Source of the DNA: Oegoconia quadripuncta
Taxonomy: Eukaryota; Arthropoda; Insecta; Lepidoptera; Autostichidae
Direction: 5' to 3'
Length of the DNA: 64,000 nt
NCBI GenBank assembly: GCA_949316235.1
Contig: OX438749.1
Location: forward strand, 10,992,914 to 11,056,913
Shown here: positions 33,373 through 45,156 of the stretch, in pieces
How the letters are laid out: each line of letters begins with the position of its first letter
Position numbering within the stretch: the first letter of the stretch is position 1
Notes under the pieces: generated by a model
The model's input: the letters and a program-made list of their open reading frames with translations, nothing else
The model's database searches: none
Told to the model about the DNA's origin: nothing
Made by a program: the position numbers and the translations under genes

Positions 33373-34335
33373 ATATTATAGTTTTTCAAGGGTTTCTAAG
33401 TTTTCAATTTCATTTGTATTAAGGAGATAGATTCGTAGCCAAGCTTGACGGAAATAGGTCAAGACGTTCCGAAGATATTTTCTTACCCCGCCTTTAAAAC
33501 ATTTATACTGATTTATAAATAAACTATTTGATAAGGTAAATTTTACCCTAATCGCTACGCTCGCGGTTTGAGATCGCAGATTTTTTGGGAGTTCCATACC
33601 CAATGACGCTGCAGCCCGTCAAGTTAATGATAATATAATCTAGGTCTCTTAGCCGCATTTTGCGACACCCATTGGAAGAAAGGGATAGTCATATTTTACT
33701 CAACGGGGTATCAGATAGCTATTGATAAGTAGTCTAATAAAATATAATTTATAACCTCCTAAGTATCCAATATGATTAATTTCTTGCTGGCTCACCTTTA
33801 TCTCTCGTAGGCATACAGTTTTTGAAGCCGAATTTCAACTTCAGCAGAAATTTAATTGAAATGGTATTTCTGGCATCAAGCCAAATTATATTACCTGTCC
33901 AGTGGGTAGTATATTTAACTGTATTTACCTTTACATTTTGATGTTCGATTCAACTGAAATAGATTAAAATTGCAATGTAAACGTTCAGTGTATAAATAGG
34001 TACTTACCTACCTGTTTCAGTTAAATGGCTATTCTAGTGATAATTAATACACACATAAATTAATAGCCTACAAATGCCCACTATACATGATATGGAGCGA
34101 TTGTATTGCTTTCCATGGGAGGATTAGCCCTAATTAGAAGGCTGGGCCTTGGCGATTGCAGATTTTTTGGGAGCTCCGTACCAATGGCGCCCATCACTGG
34201 TCTATATTCTTGTGCTCACGAACCCTTTGTCGCCTATTAAGACATCTACAGGAAGAGACGGGTTGGTCAAATAACTCTGCCGGAAACTACATGGACATAA
34301 AAGAAATTAGATGAAGATTCATACATACCTACATA
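33373..34335. other. Intergenic DNA with old repeat scraps
   Basis: The block GCAGATTTTTTGGGAGTTCC (33,570-33,590) recurs at 34,155 (GCAGATTTTTTGGGAGCTCC) and in weaker form near 49,873 and 61,710, so it is an interspersed repeat. No gene. Confidence 0.45.
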
Positions 34336-34337
34336 GT

Positions 34338-34615
34338 AAAGTCACGACCTTTATCCCAAATGGGGTGGTCAGAGATATCCCAAACATTAGCGTTTGGGTG
34401 TTACAAACATTAAAAGATTAACGATTGAAACAACATCCACGGTTCACCTTAGGAAATATACAGTAATTCACACGGGGTGAGCCAATCGCCGTTGAATCAT
34501 GCAAATCTGTAGATGTTTTTGGTGGAAAGTCGCCTTTTACGACTACCCACGGGAAGAAGTGAGTTGGTTCTATTCTGTTTGAGTGCCAAAACCACACAGA
34601 ATGAAAGCATGAATA
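34338..34615 (+). repeat. Interspersed repeat family 4, fullest copy
   Basis: Order of blocks: GTCACGACCTTTATCCCAAA, TGGTCAGAGATATCCCAAAC, ACATCCACGGTTCACC, GGGGTGAGCCAATCGCCG, TGCAAATCTGTAGATGTTTT, TCGCCTTTTACGAC, CCCACGGGAAGAAG, GGTTGGTTCTATTCTG. About ten further copies and pieces are spread over the window in both orientations. It has no tRNA-like head and no obvious terminal repeats. Confidence 0.7.
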
Positions 34616-34619
34616 TTCA

Positions 34620-35285
34620 TAAATGGCTCACCATTACTAATCTCTAATGCCCGATTTACATGCAGATGACAGTGGCGACTGCAAGTACAGTGGCGATTAC
34701 TTTTGGATTTTTTGTTAATCATCAATAATTAAGTTACGCAGTAGCGTTTTCAAGCCAAGTTCAAGAAAAAGGAACTGGCGACGCAGCAGCCGTGTGTTAT
34801 ATTGCAAGAAGCATTTGTAGCTACTTAAGGCATCTTAATAACTCAAAATGTATTTAAACGAGATACATTAAATTTGCTTTTTATGAAAGCTTCTCTAAAT
34901 TGGCTAGAATCTCAAATTTCATAAACGTAGTCTGAACAGTTATTGATATATTAACGTCTAAAGATGAGAATTTTATCACTGATTGACTGACTTGTCATCA
35001 AAAACCTAACCCACTTCCAGATTTTATTTTTATTTATTTTATTTTCTTGGGAAAACCAACAGCTATTTTACAAATTATCACTTAAAGTAAGAAACTGAAA
35101 GCCAATTAGAGGTTTCCACTGATAGAATGACCAAGAATCATAAAATTTGCGGTCCAGTTGTGTAATACGGTGTATACAAAGAAAAAAATCAGAAAACAGA
35201 GAATTTAAACGATTTTAAATATGAAAAATAAAATGGAAATATACTAATATTAGAGATTTGATGTTACATAATAATAATTTCTGTA
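34620..35285. other. Intergenic DNA
   Basis: A short direct repeat of ACAGTGGCGA (about 34,669 and 34,688) is the only structure seen. Confidence 0.4.
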
Positions 35286-35287
35286 CA

Positions 35288-35750
35288 AAAAGATATCCCA
35301 TCATACAGATAAATGTGAAAATGGGAGCCAAGTTCAATATTAAGCATAAACGTGGTTGTCAACTTCTCTGACAAAATGATTGATCTAAATGGATGCCAAG
35401 TTTTGTAGATAATTTAATTATATTCAAATTTATGGTTTAACTTGGCTAGTTTTTACCAAAAAAACAAATTTCTAGAAGAGTAAGATGTCAACCTAGCAGT
35501 TTAACAACAGTTAGCTTGCGTATGACTTATAGAAGATAAAGTGGGGAATCAAAATACAATGTAAGCTGTATGTGAAAACTAGCGAAGTCAAATCATGAGC
35601 TTGAATTATTATTAAATTATCAAAAGAATTTGACATCCATTAAGATCTCAATCCATCTATCTGCAAAGTTGACAACCACGTAGGTGTATGCTTAATATTA
35701 AAAATGGCTCTATTTTCACATTTACCTTTTTGATCGGATACTCTCTACTT
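35288..35750. mobile_element. Foldback element (about 0.46-kb imperfect palindrome)
   Basis: The left half (AAATGTGAAAATGGGAGCC, CAATATTAAGCATAAACG, TGGTTGTCAACTT, AATGGATGCCAAG) returns in reverse complement in the right half (CTTGACATCC-like, AAGTTGACAACCA, ATGCTTAATATT, GGCTCTATTTTCACATTT). Outer ends are GATATCCCATCA and its diverged counterpart near 35,735. There is no coding sequence. It is probably an old MITE; the target duplication is unclear. Confidence 0.65.
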
Positions 35751-35754
35751 TATC

Positions 35755-38240
35755 TTACCACAGATTACCAATAAGTTACTAAAGTAATCTTACTACAAAG
35801 ATTCACTGACGAAGGAATTGATGTACACCACTACCACCCGTTGATTGGACTATTAGATAGTAATTACTCGTACTCTTCGGTTGGTATTAGCACAGATAGA
35901 ATATTCTGCACTGCAAGCGAAGTTCAGACCTTCGCTACCTTATAATGCACCGGTCGTAGTTTATTAAGTTAACTTGTAGAAAGAGAACCCTTGCTACTTA
36001 TATAATAGACTTAGTAAGATAGTCACAGTCTAACAGAGATGCTGTAATAAAACTTTTCCAGCGCAGCTATGTTCATGTAGCCTTGCGTTCATAAAGGTAA
36101 TGCAACTGCAAATAAAGTTATTTGCGCCATTTATTACTAAAAAGTTTTATACAGTTACTCTAGTTTTATATTACGGACTTAAAATACTATAGGTCCTGTC
36201 CTTTAAACTATGTAACTTCATCAGTATCGTCATCGATATCTATGACCAATGAGAAAACCTCAAATTGCCAAGCGAGCGATAGCCAACCAATCAGAACGTA
36301 ATCAAATGACCACAGCGTTGAATTTAAACAATAGTTACTATGGTTATACATATATGCATAATATTTCGTTCATAATACTTAATCACGATAGACATAAATA
36401 GGTATTGATAAAAACTCATTGCAGATGTACTTGTTTGTCACACATTCATTACGTGTGGACAGAATAATGTTGTGTTAGCAATTTTTGGGTAGGTACGAGG
36501 GAGGGGGTAGATGCTATAAAAGACGGCTGGTCGGTATGGTTCGGGTATTTTCTGCTACGAGATTCCGGAGAGTGCACTCAGCTTGTGTGACGTGTTTTGT
36601 TGCGGTTCGTAATTTTCTTATTTGGTGTTTTGTTTCGTTTGATTACTTATTTTTCAATTGTAATAATTTTGAGAATAAATATTCGGTTGTGTTAAATTCT
36701 GTTGTTTTTTTTAACGATACTTCTGATCCTAACACTTGTAATATAAAGTTTATAATCAGAATCATTTTATGGGCGAATCGACTCTTGGTTGATAAATGTT
36801 ACACTTACTAATCTCTTAACTTCATAGAGTTATGCTTGTCAACTGGGTCGTCGAAACAATCAAAGTGACACCACTTCATTGGTAAACTGGAGTTTGGAAC
36901 CAACGGGAACTCGGTCATACACCGACTTCAAATGCAAATTTATGTTAAAAAAAAAATACCACAGAAACGTGACCCAAAAACATGCGACTCATATTTTTTA
37001 TCAATGTTGTAATTTTTCTTCACGTTTATAGGTTGTGACCACAGATTAAAAAAAATCTCAGCAGACCTATTAGGCTTTCTGGCGGGATCTCGGCGAGTGA
37101 AGTTGCATTTTTGTTTATAATTCTTATAATTTGTGCATTCTGACTTTTGAAGCTTAATAATGGCGGAATATTGTGCAGCAAAGTTAGTGATGGCGTACAT
37201 GTGAAGGGAAGTGTAAATTAAAGTCCGTAACGAAGCTTTCGAGTTCCCACAATAAGCTGCCAAAATCTTTTGTAAAGCATTCTCCCACTTTAATGAAGAA
37301 TGACTTGACTGTGACTAGACTCTGTATATGCCAAGTATACGACGAATACTTATTTTGTCTGAGACTGCCTTATAAACTGAAGAAATAAGAGAAATAAGAC
37401 ATGGCTGTATGGACTTAGATCCCTTTGCCTTTTACGAGAGGAGTGAATAAAACGAAAAAAAAGCAGTCCTATTAGTTCTAAGAGATGGCGCTGTTTGAGG
37501 CGCGAAAAAAAATTGTTCGCGCGGCCATATCTAGGTATAGCATCTAAATCGATGTTAAAAGTTTAAAAGCATAATAATGTGATCAAATAAGCATGCAGTA
37601 CATGCTGTGGTCTCTTAGAACAAATACTCCCGTCCCAATAGAGACTAGCGCCACCTAGCCGCCATATGTCATAACTTGTTTATACCATGATTACCATGTA
37701 AAATATTTAAAGTCTATATTTTCTCAAAAACAAATAAACTATATGTACCTAAGTATATTTAAAGTGATTTTTTTTCTTGCCTAGTTATTAAATTTTCATA
37801 TTTGAGATAGCATTAGGTTTTGTGAAAGTAAAACACGTAAAGTAATGATGATTTGGCAACACTGAGAAAAATGTCGGCTGTCGTTGGATGTGTACGCGCA
37901 TTTTTTTCACTTTCCATTTTCTCTGAAAATTTAAAGTGTTTCCCGTGTGATTTGGTGATTGTGATGTGCATTTGCTCCTAATGGTGTGAGTTTAGGGTCA
38001 CGGTGTAGCCTTCGGGGCGGGTTTTGGTTGTTCCACCTTTAGTCGAGATTGTATGTGAGATAGGACTCTGTGAGACAGGACTCCCAAGTGTATTTTTGTC
38101 TTTTTCCTTATGTTTTTGTTTGGTATTAATTTTATTCCCACGGTTATATATGATGTATGATAGTTATTGTTTGCTTTTCTTAAATAAAATTTGTGTGTTA
38201 AATCGTGTTTTATTGTATACCGATACCTAACTAGAGTATA
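35755..38240. other. Intergenic DNA; possible core promoter at 36.5 kb
   Basis: CCAATGAG (36,246) and ACCAATCAG (36,285) boxes and a TATAAAAG (36,515-36,522) lie ahead of a 108-codon open frame with no recognised domain. The arrangement could be a promoter of a gene or of a solo LTR, but no LTR ends or downstream exons are visible. Nothing else in the interval is recognised. Confidence 0.3.
36515..36522 (+). promoter_or_regulatory. TATA box-like motif
   Basis: TATAAAAG with a G-rich stretch just upstream and CCAAT boxes 230-270 bp upstream. An initiator-like CACTCAGC follows at about 36,575, further than the usual 30 bp. Weak evidence. Confidence 0.25.
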
Positions 38241-38246
38241 TGTGTA

Positions 38247-38341
38247 GTTACTTCGGAGGTTTATTTTCGATGACAGCATTGAAATTTTGATGAAACAATT
38301 GAAATTTCAATGTTTCATTGAAAATAAATCTCTGAAGTAAC
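38247..38341. mobile_element. 95-bp TA-flanked near-perfect hairpin (mini-MITE)
   Basis: Starts GTTACTTCGGAGGTTTATTT and ends AATAAATCTCTGAAGTAAC. The two halves pair over about 40 bases with few mismatches. TA lies directly on each side (38,245-38,246 and 38,342-38,343). It could be a very short Tc1/mariner-type MITE, or a source of a small hairpin RNA. Confidence 0.65.
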
Positions 38342-38343
38342 TA

Positions 38344-39650
38344 TCAAGTTGCCAGGTTTAGGTAGGTACGGCTAGGTTTCATGACCTTGACGAGGTTAGT
38401 TACACATCATTGCGGATAGATGGCGCTGTGAACCCGAGTCGCTTACAAACGCCAACATACCCGTCTATCTCCGTATATACATTGTAGTCTTTGATGCAGT
38501 ATACAAGCATGCGTTTATTTTCTGAGTTATGAAATGATGGGTCCGTTTTTGCCTACTTCGTATGAAATCCTAGAAAGCCAAAAGTGACCTATCTGCACTA
38601 CTTAAGTCATGGCACATTAATCGTGTGTCTCCCCTACTAATACTAATTAATGTTGGCTATTCAAAGCACACAATCTATTATGTACCTATATACGTAATAG
38701 TGTATTACGGATAATCAATATCCAGATGTTGTGCATGCATGCGCTTCAATCAGTGTTCAAATATTATTTGATATGGTTTACCTTGCTGTTCTCAATTTTA
38801 GTAACATATCAGAATAACTAATTGTTAATCGTAAATATCTGTATTGTGGTTTTATAATAGTAGAGTAGTTGTTACTGATTTATAAAATAAAGTTTAATGG
38901 AGTCTTGAAAAAACGAATAGTTTTATATTTTGATAGGTACTCATTATTCATTTATATGTTATAGTGATCTGTTCGAGTAACTTTAATGGAGCATCCACGC
39001 CTCTTTTGTCACTTACTCTCTGCAGTTTCTGCAGTATTTCACAGAATAATTCTGCATTTGATGCAATAACAGTTCGTGAACGAAATAAGCGTTTCACAGC
39101 TGCTCATTGGTGCCATTTTGATTATTTCAACGATCCGGTCCAAACGCAGTAACATATAAGTCTATGTAATAAATATTTCATCTCTTTATATTTTATATCT
39201 TTAATATCTCTCTTATCTTTAACACCATCCTGAGTACACTGGCGGACAGGTGGGATTCCGTGATGCTGCGGCACTGGATACGCTTGCACACATCGAAATA
39301 GTGCTGATTGTGCCGCAGCAGTCATATGGTCCCTTCTCTTCACAGTTTTATAGAATATTGTTATTTAAGTTACTAACCAAAATATGGGTCTAATCCTGAA
39401 ATAAATGATTTTTATTTTTATTTTATTTTTTATTTATTTATGGCCTTATGACTCATATACTTTTTCTTAAAGACTGAATATTAAATTGTTAATAGAAAAC
39501 TGTTACTTATAATGACGTGTTTTAACTTTCTGGGCTTGGTTGCCTGGAATTAATCCCGAAAAGTTCGCCTTTGCCCAAGTAAATTTGTGAAGCTTAAATG
39601 AATTTGTTTTGTATTTATTTATTTTTTTGTACAATAAAATGTTTGCATAC
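38344..39650. other. Intergenic DNA
   Basis: An AATAAATGATTTTT followed by TTTTA repeats (about 39,400-39,440) may be the 3' end of an old non-LTR element, but no coding remnant is readable before it. Confidence 0.35.
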
Positions 39651-39654
39651 ATAA

Positions 39655-39965
39655 AGATATCCCAAACATTAGCGTATAGGTGTTCCAAACATTAAAGCTT
39701 ATAATGCTTGAAATATCTACACTACAGTTCACCATTGAAATGTACCAGAAATGCACACGTGAAAGCCCATGGCCGTTAGAACGTGCAAGTCTATAGATAA
39801 TTTTAATGCTTTACGCGTGGCCACATTCTGGTCCTCAAGATTTGATATTTTTGCCATCGATTCGCTAAGAAAAAGTGGAAACTCCCTTAGTCGCCTTTAC
39901 CTACACCCACGGGAAGAGATGGGTTGGTTCTATTCTATTTATTTGCCAAAAGCACACTTACTAAC
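39655..39965 (+). repeat. Interspersed repeat family 4, diverged
   Basis: ATCCCAAACATTAGCGTATA, GAAAGCCCATGGCCGTTAG, GTCGCCTTTACCTACACCC and GAGATGGGTTGGTTCTATTC in the family order. Confidence 0.6.
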
Positions 39966-40210
39966 AAAACAAATAGATTTATAATAAAATCCTCCCACTG
40001 CCTTTGACTGTAACTATAATAGAATGACTATTTCAGAGGAATTTTGAACACTATGAAGGGTTAATTGAAAAATTCTCGAACGCTCTTAGGTCTTTCGTTT
40101 TATAATTAAGGTAAAAACTGTATGTAGTTTAATCAAAATAAATAACAATAAGCAAGAACTCTCCATTACTTGACTTGCGTAAAACAAAATATGGACATAC
40201 TTTTAATAAG

Positions 40211-40530
40211 ATTTCATCATCATCATCAACCCGTAAACAGGGATTTAGGCCTTCCCTCGTATATGACGGAGTATGGGCCATAGTTCACCACGCTGGCCCA
40301 ATGCGGGTTGGGGACTTCACATGCGTTTGAATTTTTATTTCTCAGGCATGCAGCTTTCCTCACGATCTTTTCCTTCACTGTTTAAGAACAGTCGGATAAA
40401 GTAATGAAATAAAATTTTAAAACTCATTGGTAAATTGGCATGCCTGGGAATCGAACCCGGGCCTACTAAATTGCGAGATCGCATCCTAACCGCTGACCCA
40501 CCGACCCTCCCGCTGAGCTACCGACGTTAA
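40211..40530 (-). repeat. tRNA-derived SINE (family 1), near full length
   Basis: Tail blocks GGATTTAGGCCTTCCCTCG and CACGCTGGCCCAATGCGGG come first on the plus strand. The tRNA-like head is reversed at the end, with the B box reading GGGAATCGAACCCGGGCC (40,446-40,464) and a GCTGAGCTACCGACG A-box region. It is the fullest copy in this orientation. Confidence 0.75.
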
Positions 40531-40812
40531 GATTTATTTTGTATTTATTTGTATTTTACCAAAAATATACCTACCTATTAAAGAAGTAAAGTCTTGTGGG
40601 CACCATTTTGCCAAATTTTAAGTTGCAGACCACCGGGAAAGAAGGCTATAGGTTTTAATGATATGTTCATGAGTGGTACTTTTAGTATATGGAAATAACC
40701 TTTGAAAGGCCGTATCTTTATATTGCATTACTAGTGAAACTCGATTTTTTTACAGCAATAAAAGGCCGGAGACTTTTTGTGTATGCCGAAGTTGTGTGTG
40801 TTGTCTTTGTCC

Positions 40813-40828
40813 AGATTGATCTGAGTAA
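40813..40828 (+). repeat. Target-site duplication, left copy (R1-type LINE)
   Basis: AGATTGATCTGAGTAA; an identical 16-mer lies at 42,578-42,593. It fixes the left boundary of the LINE. Confidence 0.93.
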
Positions 40829-42577
40829 CTGGTACTGCTGAAAAAGCCAGGAAAAGAACACCTGAACAATGCCAGTGCTTATCGCCCGATTTGCCTGCTC
40901 AGCCATATGGGTAAGCTGTATGAACGCCTCATCGCAGACAGACTAACTGAAGACCTGAAAGTGAAGGGCGACCTGGCGGACCTTCAGTTCGGATTTCGCA
41001 AGCAAAGATCTACAGTCGATGCCCTAAAGGCTATAAGCGATACGATTGAACGAGCGAGAAAAGGAACGCGGCGTACACGCAAATTCTGGCCGTTATTACC
41101 CTGGATGTACGCAACGCCTTTAACTCTGCGAAATGGACCCATATCCTTGAAGAGTTACACGCCCGTAAGGTGGAGCCCTACCTGATCAGGGTAATCAGGG
41201 CGTACCTGTCCGATCGGTTTATACGAGTTACTCACCAACGAGGGGAAGAACAATACTCGGTCACCAGAGGGGTTCCACAGGGCTCGGTCCTGGCCTCTCT
41301 GCTATGGAACGTGATGTACGACGGTGTTCTCAGAATCGCATTGCCTCCCGGGACAACTGTTTTCGGATACGCAGACGATTTCACACTGGTTATAGCGGCG
41401 AAACACGAGGAGAGCATAATGCGGAATGGGAACACCGCCGTACAGAAAATCAGCGACTGGATGTCTAAACGTGGACTAGAACTTGTCCCGGAGAAAACAG
41501 AGGCGATGATCGCAACCGGAAGACGAAAGCATCTACCTATGCACTTTTCGATCCAGGGAAATCGCATAAACCCTGGCAATACTATTAAGTGCCTCGGAGT
41601 TCTCCTGGACAAGTCGATGACTTTCATTCCGCACATAAAAGCAGCAGCAGCGAGGGCCTCGGCAAGGGGACAGGCACTGGGACGTCTGATGCCTAATATT
41701 AGCGGACCCCGAAGTATAAAAAGGCGCTTGCTGGCTGGAGTGGTTAGATCGAGCATAACGTACGCAGCACCGGTATGGGCTGGGGGTTTGCGATATGCAG
41801 TAGCGAGACGAAGTCTTGAGGCACGAGGCCTCTATGGTTATTGCCGGAATAATACCAATAGCAATAGTCATGGACGAAATGTGTAGAACATATCACATGA
41901 AGGCTAGATCTGATGCGGCCAAAGCCAAAGAGAAGGAAACATCGTTCGCTATATGGCAAGAGCAGTGGGATGCGACCGAGAAAGGTCAATGGACAAAAAG
42001 CCTGATTTACAATGTCCAAGCGTGGTCTACAAGGCGTTTTGGAAACATAAACTACCACCTGTCACAGGCCCTCTCCGGACATGGAGTGTTTAATTCATTT
42101 AGAAAAAGAATCGGAAAAGCAACGTCAAGTATTTGCTGGTTCTGCAATGAAGAAGACACGCCTGAACATACCCTGTTCTGGTGTACCCAATTCCAGGCAG
42201 ACAGGCAGGCGTTTACCTCAAAGACGGGCATAATCCTTTCAAAAGGCAACATGATCGAGGTGATGCTGAGAAGCGAAGAACTATGGCAACACGTCAATAC
42301 GCTTATCACATCGATTATGAAATGCAAAGAGGAACGAGAGCGATTAGAGGAACAGAGGGAACGGGAAATGCTGGCTCTGCCCGTATAACCACTGATAATC
42401 TGCCCGAAGCAGTAATTAAGAGTCCCGGGCAATTATCTATGATGGGAGTTTCGAGAAGGGAGGGGGTTTTAGTCTGTAGGCTACTGAGATCTCAGTAGAG
42501 TCGGGCATGCCGTTGCGCACGAACGTAGCGGTATCCACGAGGATTTCCCCCTCCCACGTAAAAAAAAAAAAAAAAAA
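40829..42577 (+). pseudogene. R1-clade LINE ORF2, 5'-truncated and frameshifted
   Basis: 1,749-bp insert ending in poly-A (42,560-42,577) between perfect 16-bp target duplications. The first frame runs from the truncation point to about 41,085: NNASAYRPICLLSHMGKLYE, LQFGFRKQRST. A one-base loss there moves reading into the frame with LDVRNAF, GVPQGSVLASLLW and GYADDF (catalytic Asp pair, about 41,365). Near 41,800 another shift plus loss of roughly 30-40 codons follows. The last frame, from about 41,816, has AGIIPI and the R1-type Cys-His motif CWFCNEEDTPEHTLFWC (CX2CX7HX4C), ending at 42,388. The endonuclease is missing. Two frameshifts and the truncation make it non-functional. The Cys-His motif and the target duplication support the R1 clade. 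Confidence 0.9.
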
Positions 42578-42593
42578 AGATTGATCTGAGTAA
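42578..42593 (+). repeat. Target-site duplication, right copy (R1-type LINE)
   Basis: Second copy of the 16-mer at 40,813-40,828, directly after the poly-A tail. Confidence 0.93.
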
Positions 42594-42771
42594 TGCGTGA
42601 CCCGATTTTAGTGGGGTTCTTTTTTACATGCTTTCATTAGCTTCACTTTTAGCTAAAAAATCTTGGATGTCAATATTTTAACCTACTGCTAATAATTGTA
42701 TGGAATTGAAACTTGGTATGTATATGTAGTTCAGATGACAATGCTATAATTTGATATCATGGAGATCAGCT

Positions 42772-43010
42772 CCTGATGATGAAGCCAGGAGGTGGATGGT
42801 GGAACTCTACAGTGGCTACTAGTAAACCCTTCGTGTTTGGGCACATATGATTCATTTTAACTAGTCCAATAAATTGGAATTGGTAACGAGGGTCTGATAA
42901 TGGAACCCAGAGGTGGATGGTGGAACGCTTCGGTTGCTACTAGTAAACCCCTCGGGTTTTGGCTCATATGATTAGTTTTGATGTGTCTAATATAATATAT
43001 TAATTCTGTG
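42772..43010 (+). repeat. Tandem duplication, about 121-bp unit, two copies
   Basis: Both units hold GGTGGATGGTGGAAC, GCTACTAGTAAACCC and CATATGATT at a spacing of 121 bp. The copies differ at many bases, so the duplication is not recent. No coding frame is shared. Confidence 0.75.
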
Positions 43011-43844
43011 TCTCTGGTTTCGTCAGATACCCCGCAATACGATCAAATTCTTGAGAACTAGAATGTGATCACGCGTACAGCATTGTCTGTGGCATCGTAG
43101 AGGTAGCGTGCAAATGCGCGGACACGCGCTTATTAAAGTATTCACGGCTGTCTTCGCGGATATATGAGTGTTCTGAGATATATTACTTATATAATTTACT
43201 GTAGAAAAACAATTTGCGGTATTTTACCGTGTTTCGGTATCAACATACCAAATAATTGACTATAATTATTCTCTATTTATATATTCTTAATTGCACAAGA
43301 AATACAAACAGATTACAGTGACAAAATATGTACAAATCTAAGCTTATCTGTAAAGAGATCTCTTCCAACCAACTCTAATCGAGGTTACCTAGTGGGACTA
43401 AAAAAATGCGGAACCCAAAAATTATTACGTAGTAAGTAATAGATATGCCAATGGATACATACATTTAATAATAAACTATTTAAAATATTATAAACATCAA
43501 TACATTTTTTATTGTTCTTTTTATGTAATTTGATATTATAGCGGGTTAAATACCTAACTTAGCAGAGTACAAGTACGTACTAAACACGTTGGTACATTAC
43601 TTGCACAGGAGAGTCATTAGTAAACTAGACTGGATGTATCTAGTTGAAATATACGAGTAGCTTGCATAATAACAACGTGCCTGGTGTTACAGCACTAATT
43701 TACGTTACAATAAACATGTATGCAACTTGCAAACCGTATCGTATCAAAATATCGCATTAGAATAATAATGGAGATACATCATTAAATTATTTTATTTTAT
43801 TTATTTAGGATTAGCAACAGTCATTAACATCAGTTCAATTACAC
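43011..43844. other. Intergenic DNA
   Basis: No recognised element. Confidence 0.4.
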
Positions 43845-43847
43845 TTA

Positions 43848-44170
43848 GGCCTGTATTAATAAACCAATCAATACAAGCCTTGATGCTGTATCACCCGAGA
43901 TGCGTCTTAAGAAGTTGACGCTATCTCAAGCTCCGTGCTAATTTATAAACCAATCTTGAGGTCTACTCAGCTGAGATCTCAGCGGCGAATGAATGATAGT
44001 CTTGAGTTTCGTTTATTAATACGTAAAAACGCGGCGCACCTCTCAAGTGAGTACTGCTTGAGTATCCACGTGCGTTTCAGGTCTCAAGTTAGGTTTATTA
44101 ATCAACACGTTTACTTGAGACCGATCACAAGACTGTTCTCAATCTTGAGAATGGTTTATTAATACGGGCC
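43848..44170. mobile_element. PIF/Harbinger-like MITE (TTA target duplication)
   Basis: Left end GGCCTGTATTAATAAACCA and right end TGGTTTATTAATACGGGCC are inverted repeats with one or two mismatches. TTA flanks both sides (43,845-43,847 and 44,171-44,173), the 3-bp duplication typical of PIF/Harbinger. The body (323 bp) repeats subterminal motifs such as CTTGAG and TTTATTAAT in both directions and codes for nothing. Confidence 0.85.
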
Positions 44171-44334
44171 TTAATCTAACAAACCAATTGTTGCTTAAAG
44201 TTACAACTAATTAGGTAACCTCCGCATGCACACGCGGTACAGTTTTAGAGTACTAGAGTATATATTACTTCAAACATTATAGAAGAACAATACAAATATA
44301 ATACATGAACTAGAGAAAAAGTAATGGAGGTATA

Positions 44335-44405
44335 TCATCATCATTAGCCTTACACGTCTCCACTATTGGGGCACAGCCTCTCACTGGGAGAGGTTATGAA
44401 ACAGT
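44335..44405 (-). repeat. SINE tail fragment ('cacgtctccactattgggg' type)
   Basis: CATCATCATTAGCC then ACACGTCTCCACTATTGGGG and CTCTCACTGGGAGAGG. This block order is common in lepidopteran SINEs. No head is present. Confidence 0.45.
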
Positions 44406-45156
44406 GGCCACCTGACAGTCAGTATTTATAAAGCCGTCCATTTAGGCCACCGATTTGGCTTAACAATTGCCTTCAATTGAAAAAAATCGGCAACGACTAT
44501 TGAACGTGTCCTCCAAAACATGGAAACACTCATATTAAAATACCACCAGTGTTGCAACCATTCACGGAAGGACCACGCCAGGCATGGCTTAACTCCGCTA
44601 ATCGAAAATAAATAGAGAATGCGACTGCGCCACAAGAGCTTTTATGTAGTACGAGTAGACTATCACACATGATATTGTGTCTATTGACGGTTTTCAAATA
44701 TACAATTTAAAGAGAAAAGTTAGGTACTCCTTTAACTTGCTACTAAACAACGAAATAACCAGTTGTATGCCCAGCGTTTTGTCCCAGGGAAGGTAGAATG
44801 GTATTTGCTATTAAATGAGAAAAAATTTAACTAAAAAATAATAACTTACTCTTATAGCAATCCTCGCAACTGTTTAGAATATTTCTGTTCACATCAGTAT
44901 GAATAAGCTATCTTGACAATGCATTTCGAGGAACGCTTACAATTTTCTAGGGTAGGTAAGCACTGCCTTTAAGCCTGTGTGGAGCTCTGAAAATAACTAC
45001 GTAATTGCTATAGAACTTAATAGTAAATTATATAGAACAGGTACCTAAATAGCTATGAAGCTATTTTAAATAGGGATGGTCATTATGACCATTTCGAATG
45101 ACCATCCGAATTTTAAATATTAGCGGCCACCATTGTTCCTTTGATTTTATGTAAAT
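44406..45156. other. Intergenic DNA
   Basis: No recognised gene or element. Confidence 0.4.

Noticed and set aside
36940..37263. 107-codon minus-strand frame
   Set aside because: No domain, no splice context and ordinary composition; length alone is not enough.
41085..41830. Programmed frameshifting in the R1-type LINE
   Set aside because: The copy is 5'-truncated and also has an internal loss; simple decay explains the breaks.
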